From Melanocharis versteri (Eukaryota > Chordata > Aves > Passeriformes > Melanocharitidae), in assembly GCA_013397845.1 (NCBI GenBank), contig VZTG01000486.1:1612340-1676339 (forward strand): a stretch of DNA of 64,000 nt. Reading direction: 5' to 3'. Positions 48,101 through 63,100 of this stretch are shown here, piece by piece. The notes under the pieces were generated by a model, which saw only the letters and a program-made list of their open reading frames with translations, made no database searches and had not been told where the DNA came from. Both the position numbers and the translations under genes were made by a program. Positions within the stretch are counted from its first letter, which is position 1; the number at the start of each line of letters is the position of its first letter.

Positions 48101-51100
48101 GAAAATGTTTGCTAAAATATGTGTCTCTGTTTCTTTAACTTACTGCAATTGCCTTTCTTATTGCTCATCTCCTAATCATTGCTACATTCATTTGTGCTCT
48201 CTCACACACATTAAACTCATACAGAGTCAGGAGGGATGCTTCCCATCATCATACAGCATGGTTTAGATATGAAGCTGGGTGAATAAGATGATATTCCTGA
48301 TATTCCGTTTAAATCCTACCCAAATAAACCCTAACTCAGGAAGATGGTAAATGGTATTCTTAAGAAACATTGGCCATTTTATATCACAGAAAGGAAATAC
48401 CTTAAAGGAGGCATTGTTGTTAACTACTTTCCTAATTGAGGGTCTCAAGAGCATCCTTTCTGTCGCAGGTATTTCTTTTTTCCTGAAAAAGAATAATCTT
48501 GAGGTTATGCTGAAAGACTAGTGCTAGACCTCTAGCTCAAACCTTTGTGCACCTGTTCCCTCGTGCATGAATGAGTATGCCACTTCTTTTCCCTTTTGTC
48601 TGTAAAGTCTTTTTAGAGTGCTTTAAAGCTTTGGAAGGTGTGGACCTAGGAGAATTCTAGATTTTAAGGCTAAACATAGCTTTTCTTGCCATTCAGTATG
48701 AGTAATACAGTGAGAGAAATGGAAGAATATAACTCAATTTCTGCATTGAATCCATTATTTGTGGTTTGCATATTGTAAAAAGATACCTAGACTTGGACTT
48801 AGATTGTTGAGAGAGACCTTTCACTTTTCCAAGCAAGCCACCCCTGTGCCTAAATCTGTACTTTAAAAATGTACACCATGTTTCCAGGTGGATTTGGTGA
48901 AGTACTCGTAAAAGACGCCATTCAGTAAAGAATCATGGAAAAGTGGAGTAGCAAGTCACTGTATTAAGACAGCCTGGAAGAAGTATCCTGGAGTTTTCGT
49001 GGGGATGTGACTGTTGCAGAGTTGTACTTGTATGCTTTCGTAAGATCTGGGCGGTTCCTGTTTCAGTTGGACACCTGGAATGAGACTCAGTCCAGCTGAC
49101 AGTCCCTTAACTTGTACCTCAGATCTTAAGTAAATGTCCATCAGTCCTCCCGAGGTGAGAACTTGTGCTCCTGTGTAGGTGAGAGAGCCATGAGTTTGAA
49201 GACCTGTGGAGAGAGAGACTTAGGAAGGTTGAAACAAATGTCAGAGGGTAGGAGCTTGCCCTGGAGAGCTTCCAAGACACCAGTCTGATCCGCCTGTATA
49301 AGCAACATGTAGGTCCTTACTTTAGGAGTCCTTCATTAACACCACATACTCAAGGCACAGATTAGGTGATGAAGTTAGAGGGATTGGTCCTATTCATTGT
49401 ATATACAACATTTATTCATGTATAATTCTTGAAGAATACATTGGGAAATTTGAGTGTTGGTTAAGATTCAAGTTGAGAGAGGACACAGATGCAGTTCTGA
49501 GACCAGCCAGTACAGAAGCAGTATTTATGTGTTTCTGGGAGACCTTATTTAACTGCTTTGTTTCATTTTTCAATTTTTCTTACACTTTGAAAGAATAATA
49601 CAATTTAGTACTCTTTTCTACAAGCCAGGACCTTATATAGATAGCATTGTGAAATTATGATATTTTCATAGGATTGAAAGGCAATGAATGGAGGTAGGAA
49701 TTTAAGGCATTGCTCAGATAAGCATGGAGAAGGTGAAGTCAGCTAAGCAGAGTTATAGTGAAATTAAAATTTGCAAGTTAGTTGGTTAACTCTAAAGTTA
49801 GGAGTAAGTTAGCCCATCTTCTCAGTTTTGATTCCATACTTTTTAGAGGGAAGGTTTTTATGCTGGTAAGTATCATCTTATCTTCCGTTTCTGTGATCTC
49901 AGCATCTCTCAAATGCAGTTCTTTATTTTCCCATATTTTACAGAAAGTTAAGAAATGTATTTTTCCCCAACACTTTTTGGTGCTCAAGTACGTGCCCCTG
50001 ATGGAGTATTCACTTTTCTGTGCAGTTCTACACCTTCCCTTTTAATTGTAATCTTGTATAGGAGGTTGCACATTTTTTAAAACATTTTAATGCAAAATAA
50101 AGTGGGCTTTTTTTTGCTGTTTTTTTTTTTTTTTTTACTTATGTCTCTGCCTTGAGGGTTTTATGACTCTAGCAGGTTCTAGTCCCTGAGGTATGTATTT
50201 AAGAGAGATAAGACAAAAAAACAGTGAGAGATGAGATATCTACATCAATATCATGATCCTCCATCTTACAGAGTGTTAAGATGCATCTTTGTTTTCAGTG
50301 ATGAAGAAATCACTAGAGCTACTCACAGGCTACTTTCAAGCACATGGTTGCAGTTCTGGTACTAGGTAAAGGTTCTCTGTTAACATTCACCATGAGAAAT
50401 CTACCCCAAGCAATGCCAGCCTGTGTGGGTGTGGTTTGTGGCCAGCCCTATCACCCTTCTTCCACAAAGGTTGCTCCCTTGAACAGATATTCATTTTTTA
50501 GACCCACCCTGGAACAGTTACTCTCTTTCTAAATCCGCCCTCAAACAGTTACTCACCTTATCCACGCCCCCAAAGTGACGACAGTGGAAAGTCCGAGAAG
50601 GCAGCAGCACAGAGCTTTCAAACCCTCACGAGGCAAGAAAAACATTTGCTTTTTTTCTGTGTGTGGATTTTTTTTTTTTAATGTTAATGGTCTGTTGTAT
50701 TTTGTCTAAGAAGAGGTATGAGCTCTATGGTGGGAGGAATATATTCACAGTAAACCACTGCAGCAGTTAACAAATGACACAGCTTTGCTTCATCATGTAA
50801 CTAACCTTGGAAGCTGGTTTTTGTTCCATTTCAAACATTCCTTTAGGATAAAGCTGACTTCTTAATCTTCCCTAATTGAGATTATATGAATGGATTTCAC
50901 AGTTGATGTGAAAACCGTGAAGTATTGTGAGTCATGTGGGTGGATCTGGTATTTCTGGTTTTTTCAGGGCTCAAACTACAGATCATGGGGGTTCAATTAG
51001 GTGTTGCTCATACTTGATTTATATTTTTCTACCAGTAGGTCAGCTATTTGCCATCCATGGGAAGAAGGGATTGTGCCACTGGGCATGGTTGTAGGCTTCA

Positions 51101-54100
51101 TACAAATTGTGTTTTCAGGACTACTGAGTACTTAACAGGTGGCTTCTGGGTCTGACAGAAGTGCAAGTGCTCAGCTATTTAGAAAGTAGGCCTTGTATGA
51201 AATAAGTAGGGCTTGGAGTTGTAACTAGTTCCAGCCAGCTTGGCCCCAGATATTTGTCCATACGTCTAGGTCATGGAGAGAATGATGATTGCAGACTGAT
51301 CTTGCAAGGTGTGGAGCACTCCAGTCCCTATCCAGCAACTGACTTAGCCAGAACAGGTTTACTGGGGGGTTAAAAGGGATGTTAACCTTATTAGCACCAT
51401 TTGGTGCAGTGTATTCTCAGTTAAGTACACAGGCTTTGGGTCTACTCCTTTCCACCTCACTTTTCCGGTTAGCATTGCAGATGTATCCTGTCCTTTGCTT
51501 TATATGTGACAGTCACCCCAATGAATGCTGGTGCTCCTTGCTTATTTCAAATTTAGCATGTTGCTTTGCTGGACTGTGACTGGAGTGTTCAGTTTGTCTT
51601 GCATTCTAGATGAACTACTTATTTTTCTATTCTCTATTCTAGTATGTTTAGTAGAGTAATTTGTACTGATGATTCATTAACTATTCTAGCAATCTGTTGC
51701 TGCCAAAACACTAGGGATAGTTTCTGATATTTTTTTCCAGGAAAAATCTGTGTAAAATATGAGAGCTCACATGGTGTTTTTGTTAGGTATGATGCACTCA
51801 CCAGGATTTGAGGGAAACCTAAATTTCAACTTCCAGACTCTGATGAATGCAGACAGTCTCTACGTGGTATCACATTACACTCTGCTGCTCAACCTAAAAT
51901 TGGCAAACTCAGATTACTACAGGAAGAAGCCTGCCCAAGCCCCTGTGTTGCTGGTGAGTTGGGGAATATGGGATAATTGTTTTTAAAAAATGAAAATTTA
52001 TTTTGCTTCCTTTCACATAAACCAGCCCACACATAAAGCCTTCAGGCTGCTTGCTAAGTGGAGAAATAGTAATTGCAAATGAAGCATTCTCCAAGCTGCT
52101 TATGAATCTTGCATGATAAGTGTCATGCATCTGAATAACACTGATTTGGTGGGAAGGAATGCTGCTTACTGATTGTCATTAAAGTCACAGTCATTTTGAT
52201 GGTTAAACTATTTTCAGAAGAGATTAGCATCGTGTGATATAGCAAGCATTGTCTCGTGATAATGTGCATGAGCATACCTTCATCTTGCAGCTGCTTTTTT
52301 TGCCTAATACTCGATTTCAATTTCTGTAGATGAAGACATGAGAAGTAAAGTGAAAAATAAGCGGGTCTTAGTAAAGTGAAATTATGATTTTTGTTGCACC
52401 TGGAATTCCTCAGCTTCTTGGGCTTTTTAAAAATCATTTTGAAGACTGTGAGTTATAAAACATGGATCCATGTTTTTCAACTTAGTTGCCCAAGAGACGT
52501 TGTTTCAGAGTTTTCTGATAAACCAAAACAAATTGTGATATATGGAACAAATAAAAAAGGTGTCAAAATGTATAATTCTTGCTGAGCTTCCAGTGTAAGA
52601 GAATTTGTAATCTAGATCATCTCAAAAACAAGTGGAGTTTAGCATCATCCTTAGTTCTGGTGTGTTCCACAGCAGATCAAGTGCAGATCTGTGACTCAGA
52701 ACATTCTTTAGAGGAACCAGTGTGCACAACAGGCCTGAGCATGGCCAAAGTATTCTGAGAGATCATTCTGATAAATAATTGGAGATCAGTTCGTCTGTGA
52801 TGACTGTTCAATGCAGAAGGGCCCAGTTGTTGGGCAGGCCACATTAGGTGCCACAACTCCTTTTAATTGGATTTGAGATCGTACTCCTACCTCGTGGAAA
52901 TAGTGAGAGATCAAGTCCTATTGTCACTGTGCAAGAACTGTCATTCTGGTTTGCATCTTGCATTAACTGCAGTAGGAGAAGGGAGAGCTGTTCATGTTCA
53001 TGTCATTCTCCACTGCATAGACAGATACAGAAGGATCTGGACAGGCTGGGTTGATGGGCCATGGCCAATTGTATGAGGTTCAGTAAGGTAAAGTGTCAGA
53101 TCCTGCCCATGGGTCACAACAGCTCAGTGTGGCACTACAGGCTGGGGCAGAGTGGCTGGAAAGCTGCCTGGGGGAAAAAGACCTGGGAGTGCTGGTCAGC
53201 CAGCTGAGCGTGAGCCAGCGTGTGCTCAGGTGACCAAGAAGGCCAGTGGCATCCTGGCCTGTATCAGGAATAGTGTGGCCAGCAGGACCAGGGCAGTGAC
53301 TGTCCCTCTGCTGGTGAGGCTGCACCTCAAATCCCGTGTTCAGTTTTGGACTCCCACTACAAGAAGGACATTGAAGTGCTGGAGAGAGTCCAGAGAAGGG
53401 CAACAAAGCTGATCAAAGGTCTAGAGACCAAGTCCTGTGAGGAGCAGCTGAGGGAGCTGGTGTTGTATAGCCTGGAGGAAAGGAGGCTCAGGGGAGACCT
53501 CACTTTCTACAGCTCCCTGAAAGGAGGGTGTAGTGAGGTGAGGGTAGGCCTCTTCTCCCAGGTAACAAGTGACAGGACTAGAGGAAATGATCCCAAGTTG
53601 TGCCAGGGGAGGTTTAGACTAGATATGAGGAATTTTCTTTCCATGGAAAGGGTTGTAAGGAAGAGGAACAGACTGCCCATGGAAGCATTAAAAAAACATG
53701 TGGGTATGGCACTGCAGGACACGGTTTAATGGTGAATGTGGTGGTGGTACTGTGTTGACAGTTGGACTTGATGATCTTGAAGGTATTTTCCAACCTTAAC
53801 AATCCTAAGATTGCAATCTTCAGTTAATTCTTTGCATAATTTAATTTCTACTTTACAGTCCCTTATTCAGAAGTAGATCTGAGGGCTGAGGCTGATGCTG
53901 TAGGGCTTACTCTGTTGTCTTACATTTGGCTTTTATGGTTCTCTGCAGAAGGAGTTCATGAAGCTGGTCCAGTCCAGTGGAGTGTTGATGGTATTTTCCC
54001 AGGCCTGGGTTGAAGAATTGTACCACCAAGTGCTAGAAAGGAACATGCTAGGGGAAGCTGGATACTGGGGAAGCCCTGAGGAGCACAGCCTTCCACTTAT

Positions 54101-57100
54101 CAGCATGCTGACAGGTCGGTACAACATTGTGGTGGCAAGGCTAACTTCCAAACGTGTCTAAAACAAGCTACAATGGCACGCTGCTTTATTGTGTTACATA
54201 CAGAACAGCATGTCATCATGCAATATGTGGTGTCTCATGCAATTATCAATAGAGAAGGAGCCAGACCTAGCTGTGACAGGTACTTTAGTGTTTGTTTTGG
54301 GTCATCAGAGTGGTTTTGAAGCATGGGTTTAAAAAAAAAACCTGCCCCCGGGAGACAGGGAGAGTTTTGTTCACTGAACCTAAACATCTCTTAATTCTGT
54401 CAGCTTCAGTTCTGGTAGACATGATACTTGTTAATGATAAGCAGTAAGGCTGCTGCTTTCTTGATGTCATAGCAAAGCCATTTCAGTGTGCCTGTGGTGC
54501 AGTACAAATATAAATAGTGGCATCTGATCCTGGAAGCCTTCCACAGATTGGACTCCCCTTGATTCAGACTTGAGCTATGCCAGGGATATGCCAAATGGCA
54601 CTGGAGAGAAGCTGAAAACCTGGAGCACAAATGCTTAAAAACAATCCTTAGCTTCATTTGAGGGGGAAAAAATCAAATTGTATCAGCTGAAAGACAGCAG
54701 GATGACTGTGATACTGCACTGATATAAAATGCACTGTCTGCTTTAATGTGTATGTAATTAAAATAGTGTATAGCAGGCAGAACGCTAGCTTCAGCTGAGC
54801 CACTAAGTGGTGATCAAAGGGCACTGCTCTGAAAGTTTTTTGCTGATGATATTGAGCTCAGTGTTACTTTTAGCTATTGAGCTGGGAAGATGAAAGAAAC
54901 GCTTGATAAAAACAATACCCAGAAGTATGTGGAGAAGGGGCTGTTAGAAAGGAAATCAACCTGGTGTCCCTACCGTTGAACTCTCTGCGAGAAACTTATC
55001 TTTTGCTGTGCTGGAGAAAGGGTTGTATTTCTTTTGTTGAGATTGAACATACATAGGTCTACTAAAAATCACATTTAGGGCGTAGGATCTCAGTGCATTT
55101 TGAGGACTCAGACTGAGGTCTGGGAACATCTAAATACAGGATTAAGCAAGATTTGAAATGTTATACTAAGAAATGCAGAGATTTAAGCGTGTGGTGAGTT
55201 CTGAACTATAAGAAATACCTTCAGATCTTTGCTGGAAGTTCTGTTCACTGTGTAATTTGAAGAGGGCGAGGACAGCTTTTGAGAGTGGGATATCTCCCCT
55301 CTTCAACAAAAATTGGTTATACTGGGCAAAGCCTAATATGCCACAGCTCATGTTTATACCAAGGCTTTAGAAGGCTGCCAGAAAGAGTAACTAAAAAGCA
55401 TACCTGAGAAGTCAGGAGTGCTAGTACTTAGTGAACACAGAGCCAGTAAGAGATGCTTTCCTTGTACCATCTGTGTGTCAAATAGCAATCTGATGTTTTT
55501 TAATGTTCTGGCAGACATCGACGGCTTGGGCAGCAGTGCGATTGGTGGCCAGTTGATGGCATCTGCTTCAGCTCAATCTCCTCTTTCCCAAAACCGGAAG
55601 ACAGATGATTCTGTTGTTGCAGGTACTAAGACTGTGTTGTAAGTACGACTGTGTCAACCAGCAGTGGGTTGTTATGTACCAAAAGCATATTCAGATAAAT
55701 TGTGTAGAATAACAATTTCAGAAGAAAGTATATCACTACATTGTACGTGTGAATTGGTAGTTCAGCACGCAGAGGACAAATGTGACATGGCTTTTTACCA
55801 CTGATGATAAAGCTGCTGTTGTGTCATTTTCTAGTAGTAATAGTAGTAATGTTTTTTACACTCCAGGAATTGCTTTTGCCCGATACCTTTTAATTGGCTG
55901 TTGGAAGAACTTGATTGATACTTTGTCCACCCCTCTGACCGGCCGCATGGCAGGCAGCTCCAAGGGGCTGGCCTTCATCTTGGGAGCAGAAGGAGCCAAA
56001 GAGCAGAACCAGAAGGAGAAGGACTCCATCTGCGTGAGCCTGGATGGACTGAGGAGGGCAGCCCGGCTGAGCTGTGCTCTAGGTACTGCTGCATGGGGAA
56101 TGTCATGGCAGACTCATAAAATAGGATGGTAACTTTCCTAGAAGAAATCTGGGAGAAGGAAATGCAGCATCTTGCTCCAGTTTTGCACAGGAGTATGGAT
56201 TGTGGGAATACGCATAGAGTGCCCTACAGCATAAACAAATCCAGCCAACTTTCCTTGACCCTGCCTCTTGTTGAGGTTGTATGGGATTGGGGAGGAAATG
56301 TTGGTCATACAGTAATTGTGCTGTTGCTTTACAGGAGTTGCTGCTAACTGTGCATCTGCTCTTGCCCAAATGTCTGCGGCCTCCTGTGTCCAAGAAGAGA
56401 AAGAGGAAAAAGAAATCCAAGAACCCAGTGATGCTATAGCTCAAGGTAACTACGTGACTGAATTACCTACCCCAACTTATATTGCCTGAAAAGCTGTAAC
56501 TGTAAAGCACTTTGCCACACATAGTAGCATTTCCCTCTGTTGTTCTTCTGCTGCGCACCATCTGCTTGTAGGCACATGGGATGTGTGTCTTCAGTACATG
56601 TTCTGCTGTCCTGGGTTCTCAACATTATATCCCACTAATTATATTCTATATGGGACTGAAATCAGTGGAACAATGCATAAGCCAACAGCATTTTTCAATG
56701 CGTGCTTTTTAAACCTTGTGATACTTGTACAACCAGAGAACATCAGAGAAACAGCTTGTTTGGGGATTTTTGTGTGTTGGGTGGTAATGTAAGCTGAGTT
56801 TGCATCCCTCTCCCTGTCTGGTTTATATATCCTCAATTATTTTTTGTCGTCATCATCAGATATTTAAAACTGTTTTTGAATCATGTTAAATTAAAATGGA
56901 ATAAAAAATTACATCTTCTTAACGTATAAAAAGTTCTGCATCTCTATACCACCATTTCAAACTCAGTGGAAGTCAAAGTCAATTGTTTCTCCAGCGACTA
57001 TTTGAAGAAGTACATAATATTTCTCTGGTTACATCTGATTTCTAATGACAGGAAGCCCATAACAAAACACAGTGTTGCACAAATGACCCTGCTTGGTACT

Positions 57101-60100
57101 TAAATTTGGTGTCTTGGTAGAGAAAACAAAACTCAAAAACCCTGAACTTAAACAAGCTTTTGACTGCTCTGCTGGATATGACTGAAGCGAGTTGGCCAGA
57201 CCATGCTGAATGAAAGAGGAGGCAGCAGCAGTGGCCAGAGGCCAACAGATCTGTTCTGTGAAAGCTTGCAAAGCTTCAAAACTTGTTTCCATTCCAATGC
57301 GGCATGAAAACAAAGCTTTTCAGGGATTCTCAGAAAAAATAAGTAGATTTAAATGGTTGTAGTTCAGATGGAGATTAGTTTTGCTTTGACAAGAGCTCTT
57401 TGGTGAAATTTTTGTATGGAAATACATGTGAAATCCAAAAATGCTTTTTTTTTTCCATAGCAAAGGGGATTTTGGTAAAAATATCCAGTCAGCTATCTCT
57501 GAAGAGAAATATCACTAGCAATCTGCAACTGTTCTGTGGGCAACAGGATGTGAATTTGGGGGTGGAGGGTGTCAATCTAGCATTGATTTTTTTCATGTAT
57601 ATAGGATCAGTCAAAAAGGATTTTAGTTTTAAAGCTACTTTAGGTTTATTAGGAAGAAATGGGTTTCTCTGATTTGTTTTTTTTTTTGTCTAAAATTCAT
57701 GGTCTTTTACAGATTTCAGATTGTATTCCTTTGCCATCACCCTGTATACAAACCAGCGTTTGTTTAAAAGCTGGAGAAGCTAGTTTGTTTTTTTTTTTTT
57801 TTTCATACTGCAGTGAAACAGAAAGTGGAGCAGAAACTGGAGCAGATGGGGAAAGTGCAGGGAGTCTGCCTGCACACTGCTCATGTTTTGTGTATGGATG
57901 CAGTCCTTAATGTGGGTCTGGAGATGGGAAGCCATAATCAGGACTGTTGGCCTCATGTGTTCAGGTAACTCACCAGCTTTCCCAAAATAGCCAGAATTCA
58001 TACCGTGTTGCTTGAAAGTAAGGGACTGAGAAAAAGGACTTTGCAGACTCTGTGGATGTTCTGTATAAGCAGTGTCAGAGTGAATTAACTGCCAGTATCT
58101 CTGAAAGAAAAGATGGTGCTGTTTTCTACCACTACTCAGGGACAAAATTAATGCTTAGAAGCTTCAAAGAAGACTGTGGCAGACCCAGGAACCTAAATGG
58201 GCTTTTCAGACACCTCCCCCAAACTATTTGCTGTCTAGGCACATGGTGGGTCAAAAGATGTAAGAAGAAGGCTTATCTGTGTCTAGTCTGAGAGTCAGAG
58301 ATTGTCTGTTTATGGTTTGAGGAGGATGTTTCGTGATTAATGCAGGGAGGAGTCGTTGTTTTGGGGTGTTTATTAATTTTTTGCTTCTCCTGTGTGTTCT
58401 CAGGGTGTGTGAGTACATCAGCACGCTGGAACACACCCACTTCAGTGATGGTGCTGCCCAGCCCTCCCTGACCATCACCCAGTCACAGCAAGCTCCTGGA
58501 GGGCAGCACCCTGACTCTGAGCCTGGGGAAGCTCCTCAGGCACTGACCCCTGAGCAGGAGGCCACCCTCAGCAGCCATCCTGTCATTCAGCCAGTTTCTA
58601 TCCAGGATCTCATCAAGGACAGCAGTAAAGGCAGAGCTTTTGACTTCCGTGGAGGCAGTCTGCTGTGTGGGACCAGTGCTGCCAAGGCTGTTCTCACGCT
58701 CTCCACGCAGGCTGACAGGTAAAAGCACTGCTGTCAGGAACCAGAATCCTTGTTCCCAAAGCAGTACCAAAATGGCCCTTCTTGTGCTGCAGTGGGTCTA
58801 ATCTTTGTTTGTTGCAGCCACTTGCTTTAGTTGAATTTCACAAGAGAGCTGCATGTTTGTCACAATCAGCAGTTTCTAAAAGACCTGGGGTTTCTTTATC
58901 TCAGCAGTACCTGCAAGTACTGAGCTGAGTATGTCTGTGCACAACAGTGGATATGCCAAGCAAGTCAAATGCATCCTGAGAGTGGTGGACTTATTTCTTT
59001 CATGTAAATTGATATGTTGTATTCAGTAAAGCAGACAAAGTAAGTGGGTGTCTTGTCCTGACCGGAAGGGACTGATTGACCAGACCAGTGATATTATTTC
59101 TGCTATTTTTTTAAGCAGCCCAGGCTACAGTTGAAAATTTCATGTGTTTGCATCCTTGCAAATACCTTTTTGATCCAGCTGACATTTTTCGTCTTGATCT
59201 CTGCCCATAGGAAGGTGTTACGTGTGAATTCAGAGCCAGAAGTAATGCATAAATTGCTTGTAGAAATTTGACTCTGGGCATAAAAATACCTTTTATTTAG
59301 GAAGCTGACAATACAACTTGTTTCTGAGGATTAGAGAATAGCAATATTTTAATTTTAATGATGCTGGTTTCATTTCTACCCTTTTACTTAAGTGCAAATG
59401 TTTATTAGGACTTAATCCCTTGTTTCTTAGGACCATAGAAAGTTTTTCATGAAAAGCAGCAACAGAAAATCATATTTTTGTCAATTTCTGGCCACACCAT
59501 GTGAAATTTCACTGTAATCTCTGTGGAGCCCCCCTCCAGTGTAACCACACTTACTGTTTTATGTGTACAGATTTTAACTGTTAAATCTTAAGAGCCCATT
59601 GAAGCTGAAAATAACAACCCTTTCTTGTATTTGTCATTGTTTAACCAAAACATAGCCTCATACTAGCAACTGTTAAGAAAATTAACTCTACCCCAGGCAA
59701 AACCAGCACAATATTCCAAAATAGCAATTCAGGTACAGTAACCTTAGGTTTCAGACTTGAATTAATTTATTTTTCAAGTTAGGGTCAGTAACTTCAGATG
59801 GAGCAAATTCTAGAGATGTAACTCTAAAGGCAGTGAAGCTGTGATGATCTGTGTTGTGAGGGCATGTTTCAACTGGTTTTTTGATTACTGGTTCATGAAT
59901 GGCTTATAGCATTAAGGTAACTTGAAAAAGTGACTTTTTGTTTTAGTGCCAGAGTTGAATCTTGAAAGGATTCTGATTGATCCCATAGCAACCTACTTTC
60001 CACCCTCCAATTAATAAAGCTTCTGGATCAAAGTCTTGCTGCAGCACTATATAAATGAAAAAGCTCTTAATAACGCAATGTGTCACCAAAGACAACATAT

Positions 60101-63100
60101 AGAAGCCACGAACAGAAAAGAGTTTTCCTTTTACATACACATTTAAGTCTGCATCTCATGAATTTTTCAGTTAGATTCTGTTCTTTACCTACAGGCTCTT
60201 TGAAGATGCTGCTGACAAGTTAAACTTGACGGCATTGGCAGGCTTCCTTTACCAGCTCAAGAAGGCTTCTCAGGCCCAGCTTTTCCATTCAGTCACAGAT
60301 ACAGTTGATTACTCGCTAGCAATGCCAGGTAAATCATCTGAAGATCCTGTACAGAGTGTTTTATATACAATTGTACTGCTTACAGGACTTACTTTGTATT
60401 CTTACAAATTTTTTCCAGTTGAAATTTCAAGGTCTAAATAAAACACAGTATGTAGTCTAGTAAGATCTTTCTTACTAGAATTGTGGGAGCAAGTCAAAAT
60501 CTTTAGAAAAGATTGAGCACTTTTTTTGGACAGGGACCACCTCCACACCTGCTTTGAAACACATCACAGGACATTCATTTGGTTCTTGGACTTTGGGGCT
60601 GTTAATTGCCCACCAATATATAATCACAGCTCTAGTTTTGAACCCAGTCCAGTATGGAAACTTGGGTGACTCAAGAGAGTGGATTTAGGTTAGATGTTTG
60701 ACAGTAGGATAACCTCAGAAGTGTTCAGAAAATGGGTGATAGAGAACAAAGCACACAAAGAATGTTAAACAAAGCAGTGGGATTTCTCCTGCTTGATTTT
60801 CCCCAATAGAGTAGAGCATCTACCTCACAGTACAAAGCCTGAAAATTGTTCTTTCCATCGCTGTCTCATATAGAGCAGAAGAATTGGACAGAAAGGAGGA
60901 TACTTCACTTAAATTTATACTGTGCTTGTAGAAGCTACCTTAGTCATACAGGTTTTGTTTTGTCCTGTGGCAGACACAGTTTTTATCTATGTCTCCAATT
61001 TAATTAGTTTCCTCTCTCCCTGAAGTGCTACTTGTCATTTTCTCAATATGACACTTCAAGTTTTTGGATTTTTTGCTCTTGCTTGTCTTCAGACCTCAAC
61101 ATTCATAACTCTGGTTTTAATAAATAGATTTCCTCTTATCATGTTATGTAGTGGTCAATCAACAGGAGTTGTAATATTGAAATTAAAATTATGATAGAGG
61201 AATTAAGTGCTATTTTTTTATTCTAAAAGTGATATGTCCCCTGATTACATCTTTTGGTAGGGATAAAAGCACCAGTGTATTTGAAATGAGAGAATGAAGT
61301 GTCTTTCCAAATGCTGTAAGAGCAATGGAAGATTAATTCCTTTCAACAGGAAATAACAATTAGTGACTAGGGAACAGAAAAGCATTTTCTCACATTCTGT
61401 TCTTTGTATCCTTTGCTTTATAAGAAATACAAAATTAAATACGCAAGCTAAACAATTTGCAGTTTATAATCTTCCCTGTAGATGTCACCAAAACCTTTCA
61501 AAACTACCATTTTGGGTCTTAAGATCAGTTATTTAACTCCTTGCTTAACTTTTCTGCACTACTTTTCCAAGCCTTTGTCTTTCATATTTTTGCAAAAAAA
61601 GTGATCACTTAAAGTAAAGTATGTTTAGTAAGTTGTTCTTTAAACTTGGGTCCATCTCCTGTCCTTTTACCTAAACAGGCCTAGGCTGTTTTACTTCAGT
61701 TTGGGGTTTTTTTTCTTTTTCTCACTCCCACTAAAGCTCCTCGCTGACTCAATATTAATAAATAACTTTTAATTCCAGTTCAGACATTAGGAGTGGAGGA
61801 GCACCTGATGCTTAGCTTCCATTTGTTCTTATACTTTGTTTTAGGTGAAGTAAAATCTACACAGGACAGGAGAAGTGCGCTTCACTTGTTCCGACTTGGT
61901 GATGCCATGCTCAGAATTGTGAGGAGTAAATCCCGCCCGTTGCTCCACCTCATGCGCTGCTGGAGCCTGGTGGCACCTCACCTTGTAGAGGTAGGAATGG
62001 GGGACAAAAATGGGAGTGTGTGCACAAAACGACAAAGCTAAAAAAGATGGAGAAGGCTTGGTAGCTCTTAAAATGTGTAACGACCTTCAACATTGTCAAA
62101 TCTGCTCTGTGTTGTATATACTGTGTCATATATTGTGGTACTGCCACCAAGGAGTGTGCTTTAAAGTGACTGAAATGGGCAGGCCCAGGGATAGGGTGTT
62201 TGACTTCTGCAATATGATGCAAATTGTGTCTGGTGAAAAAAATGAAACCACCCCAATGGGCTATAAGTGACTCCTCCATCTGCCTATATTAGCAGTCAAG
62301 GTCTGCATCCTTGCAGTTCTTCCCATAAAAGGATGCAGGTTTTCTTTTCCCACACAAAGCCAGCTCAGCTGCTACCTTTTGAAGGGAAAAATGGTCACAC
62401 AGTCCAAACAAAAGACAACATTTCACACAAGTTCTGTTCTGTGGGTTTTAGTATTTAATTTATTTATTTTTAGCTCTGTGCTTTTTTAATTGCCAGCAAA
62501 CTTTCATACATCTGTGGACCTCCAGGCAGCTCCAAGTCTCAGTCATCTGTTTCCATGGCAGTACTCTCGCATTTTCATTGCAGTGGGGTCCCTTGTCACA
62601 TCAGTGGTGAAGCTCTTTTGAAGGTTCAGTAGCATGTAGTGCTTACCTCCCTTGAAACTGTCTGACTAAAAGCAAATTTTTTGCTTGGACACACTGTTAA
62701 TACTTCTCCTTTCCCTGCAGGCTGCCTGTCACAAGGAGAGACACGTGTCTCAGAAGGCTGTCTCCTTCATCCACGACATCCTCACTGAAGTGCTGATGGA
62801 CTGGAACGAGCCTTCTCACTTTCACTTCAACGAGGCGCTTTTCCGCCCCTTTGAGCGCATCATGCAGCTGGAGCTGTGTGATGAGGATGTCCAAGACCAG
62901 GCAAGTCAGCTCTAATCAGCTTGTCTGTATCTGGCCTCCATGCCCATAAGAATGGTTTCCAGAGTGCACTTGGTCCACCTGAGAGTGTTTCCCAAATTCC
63001 CTTCGAATGCTGTGCCTTAATCATCTTCAAGGAATTGAGAGTGCTCTGCCTACCTAATCTGGCATTGTGGCAGAGCACAGAGACAGTACACCTGGCTTTA

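Noticed and set aside
53346..53729. 127-codon ORF as a host gene
   Set aside because: It is the C-terminus of the CR1 LINE ORF2, with flanking frameshifts and a CR1 3' end, not a host gene.
58483..58770. 95-codon antisense ORF over the exon at 58404
   Set aside because: Shadow of the GC-rich sense coding exon.
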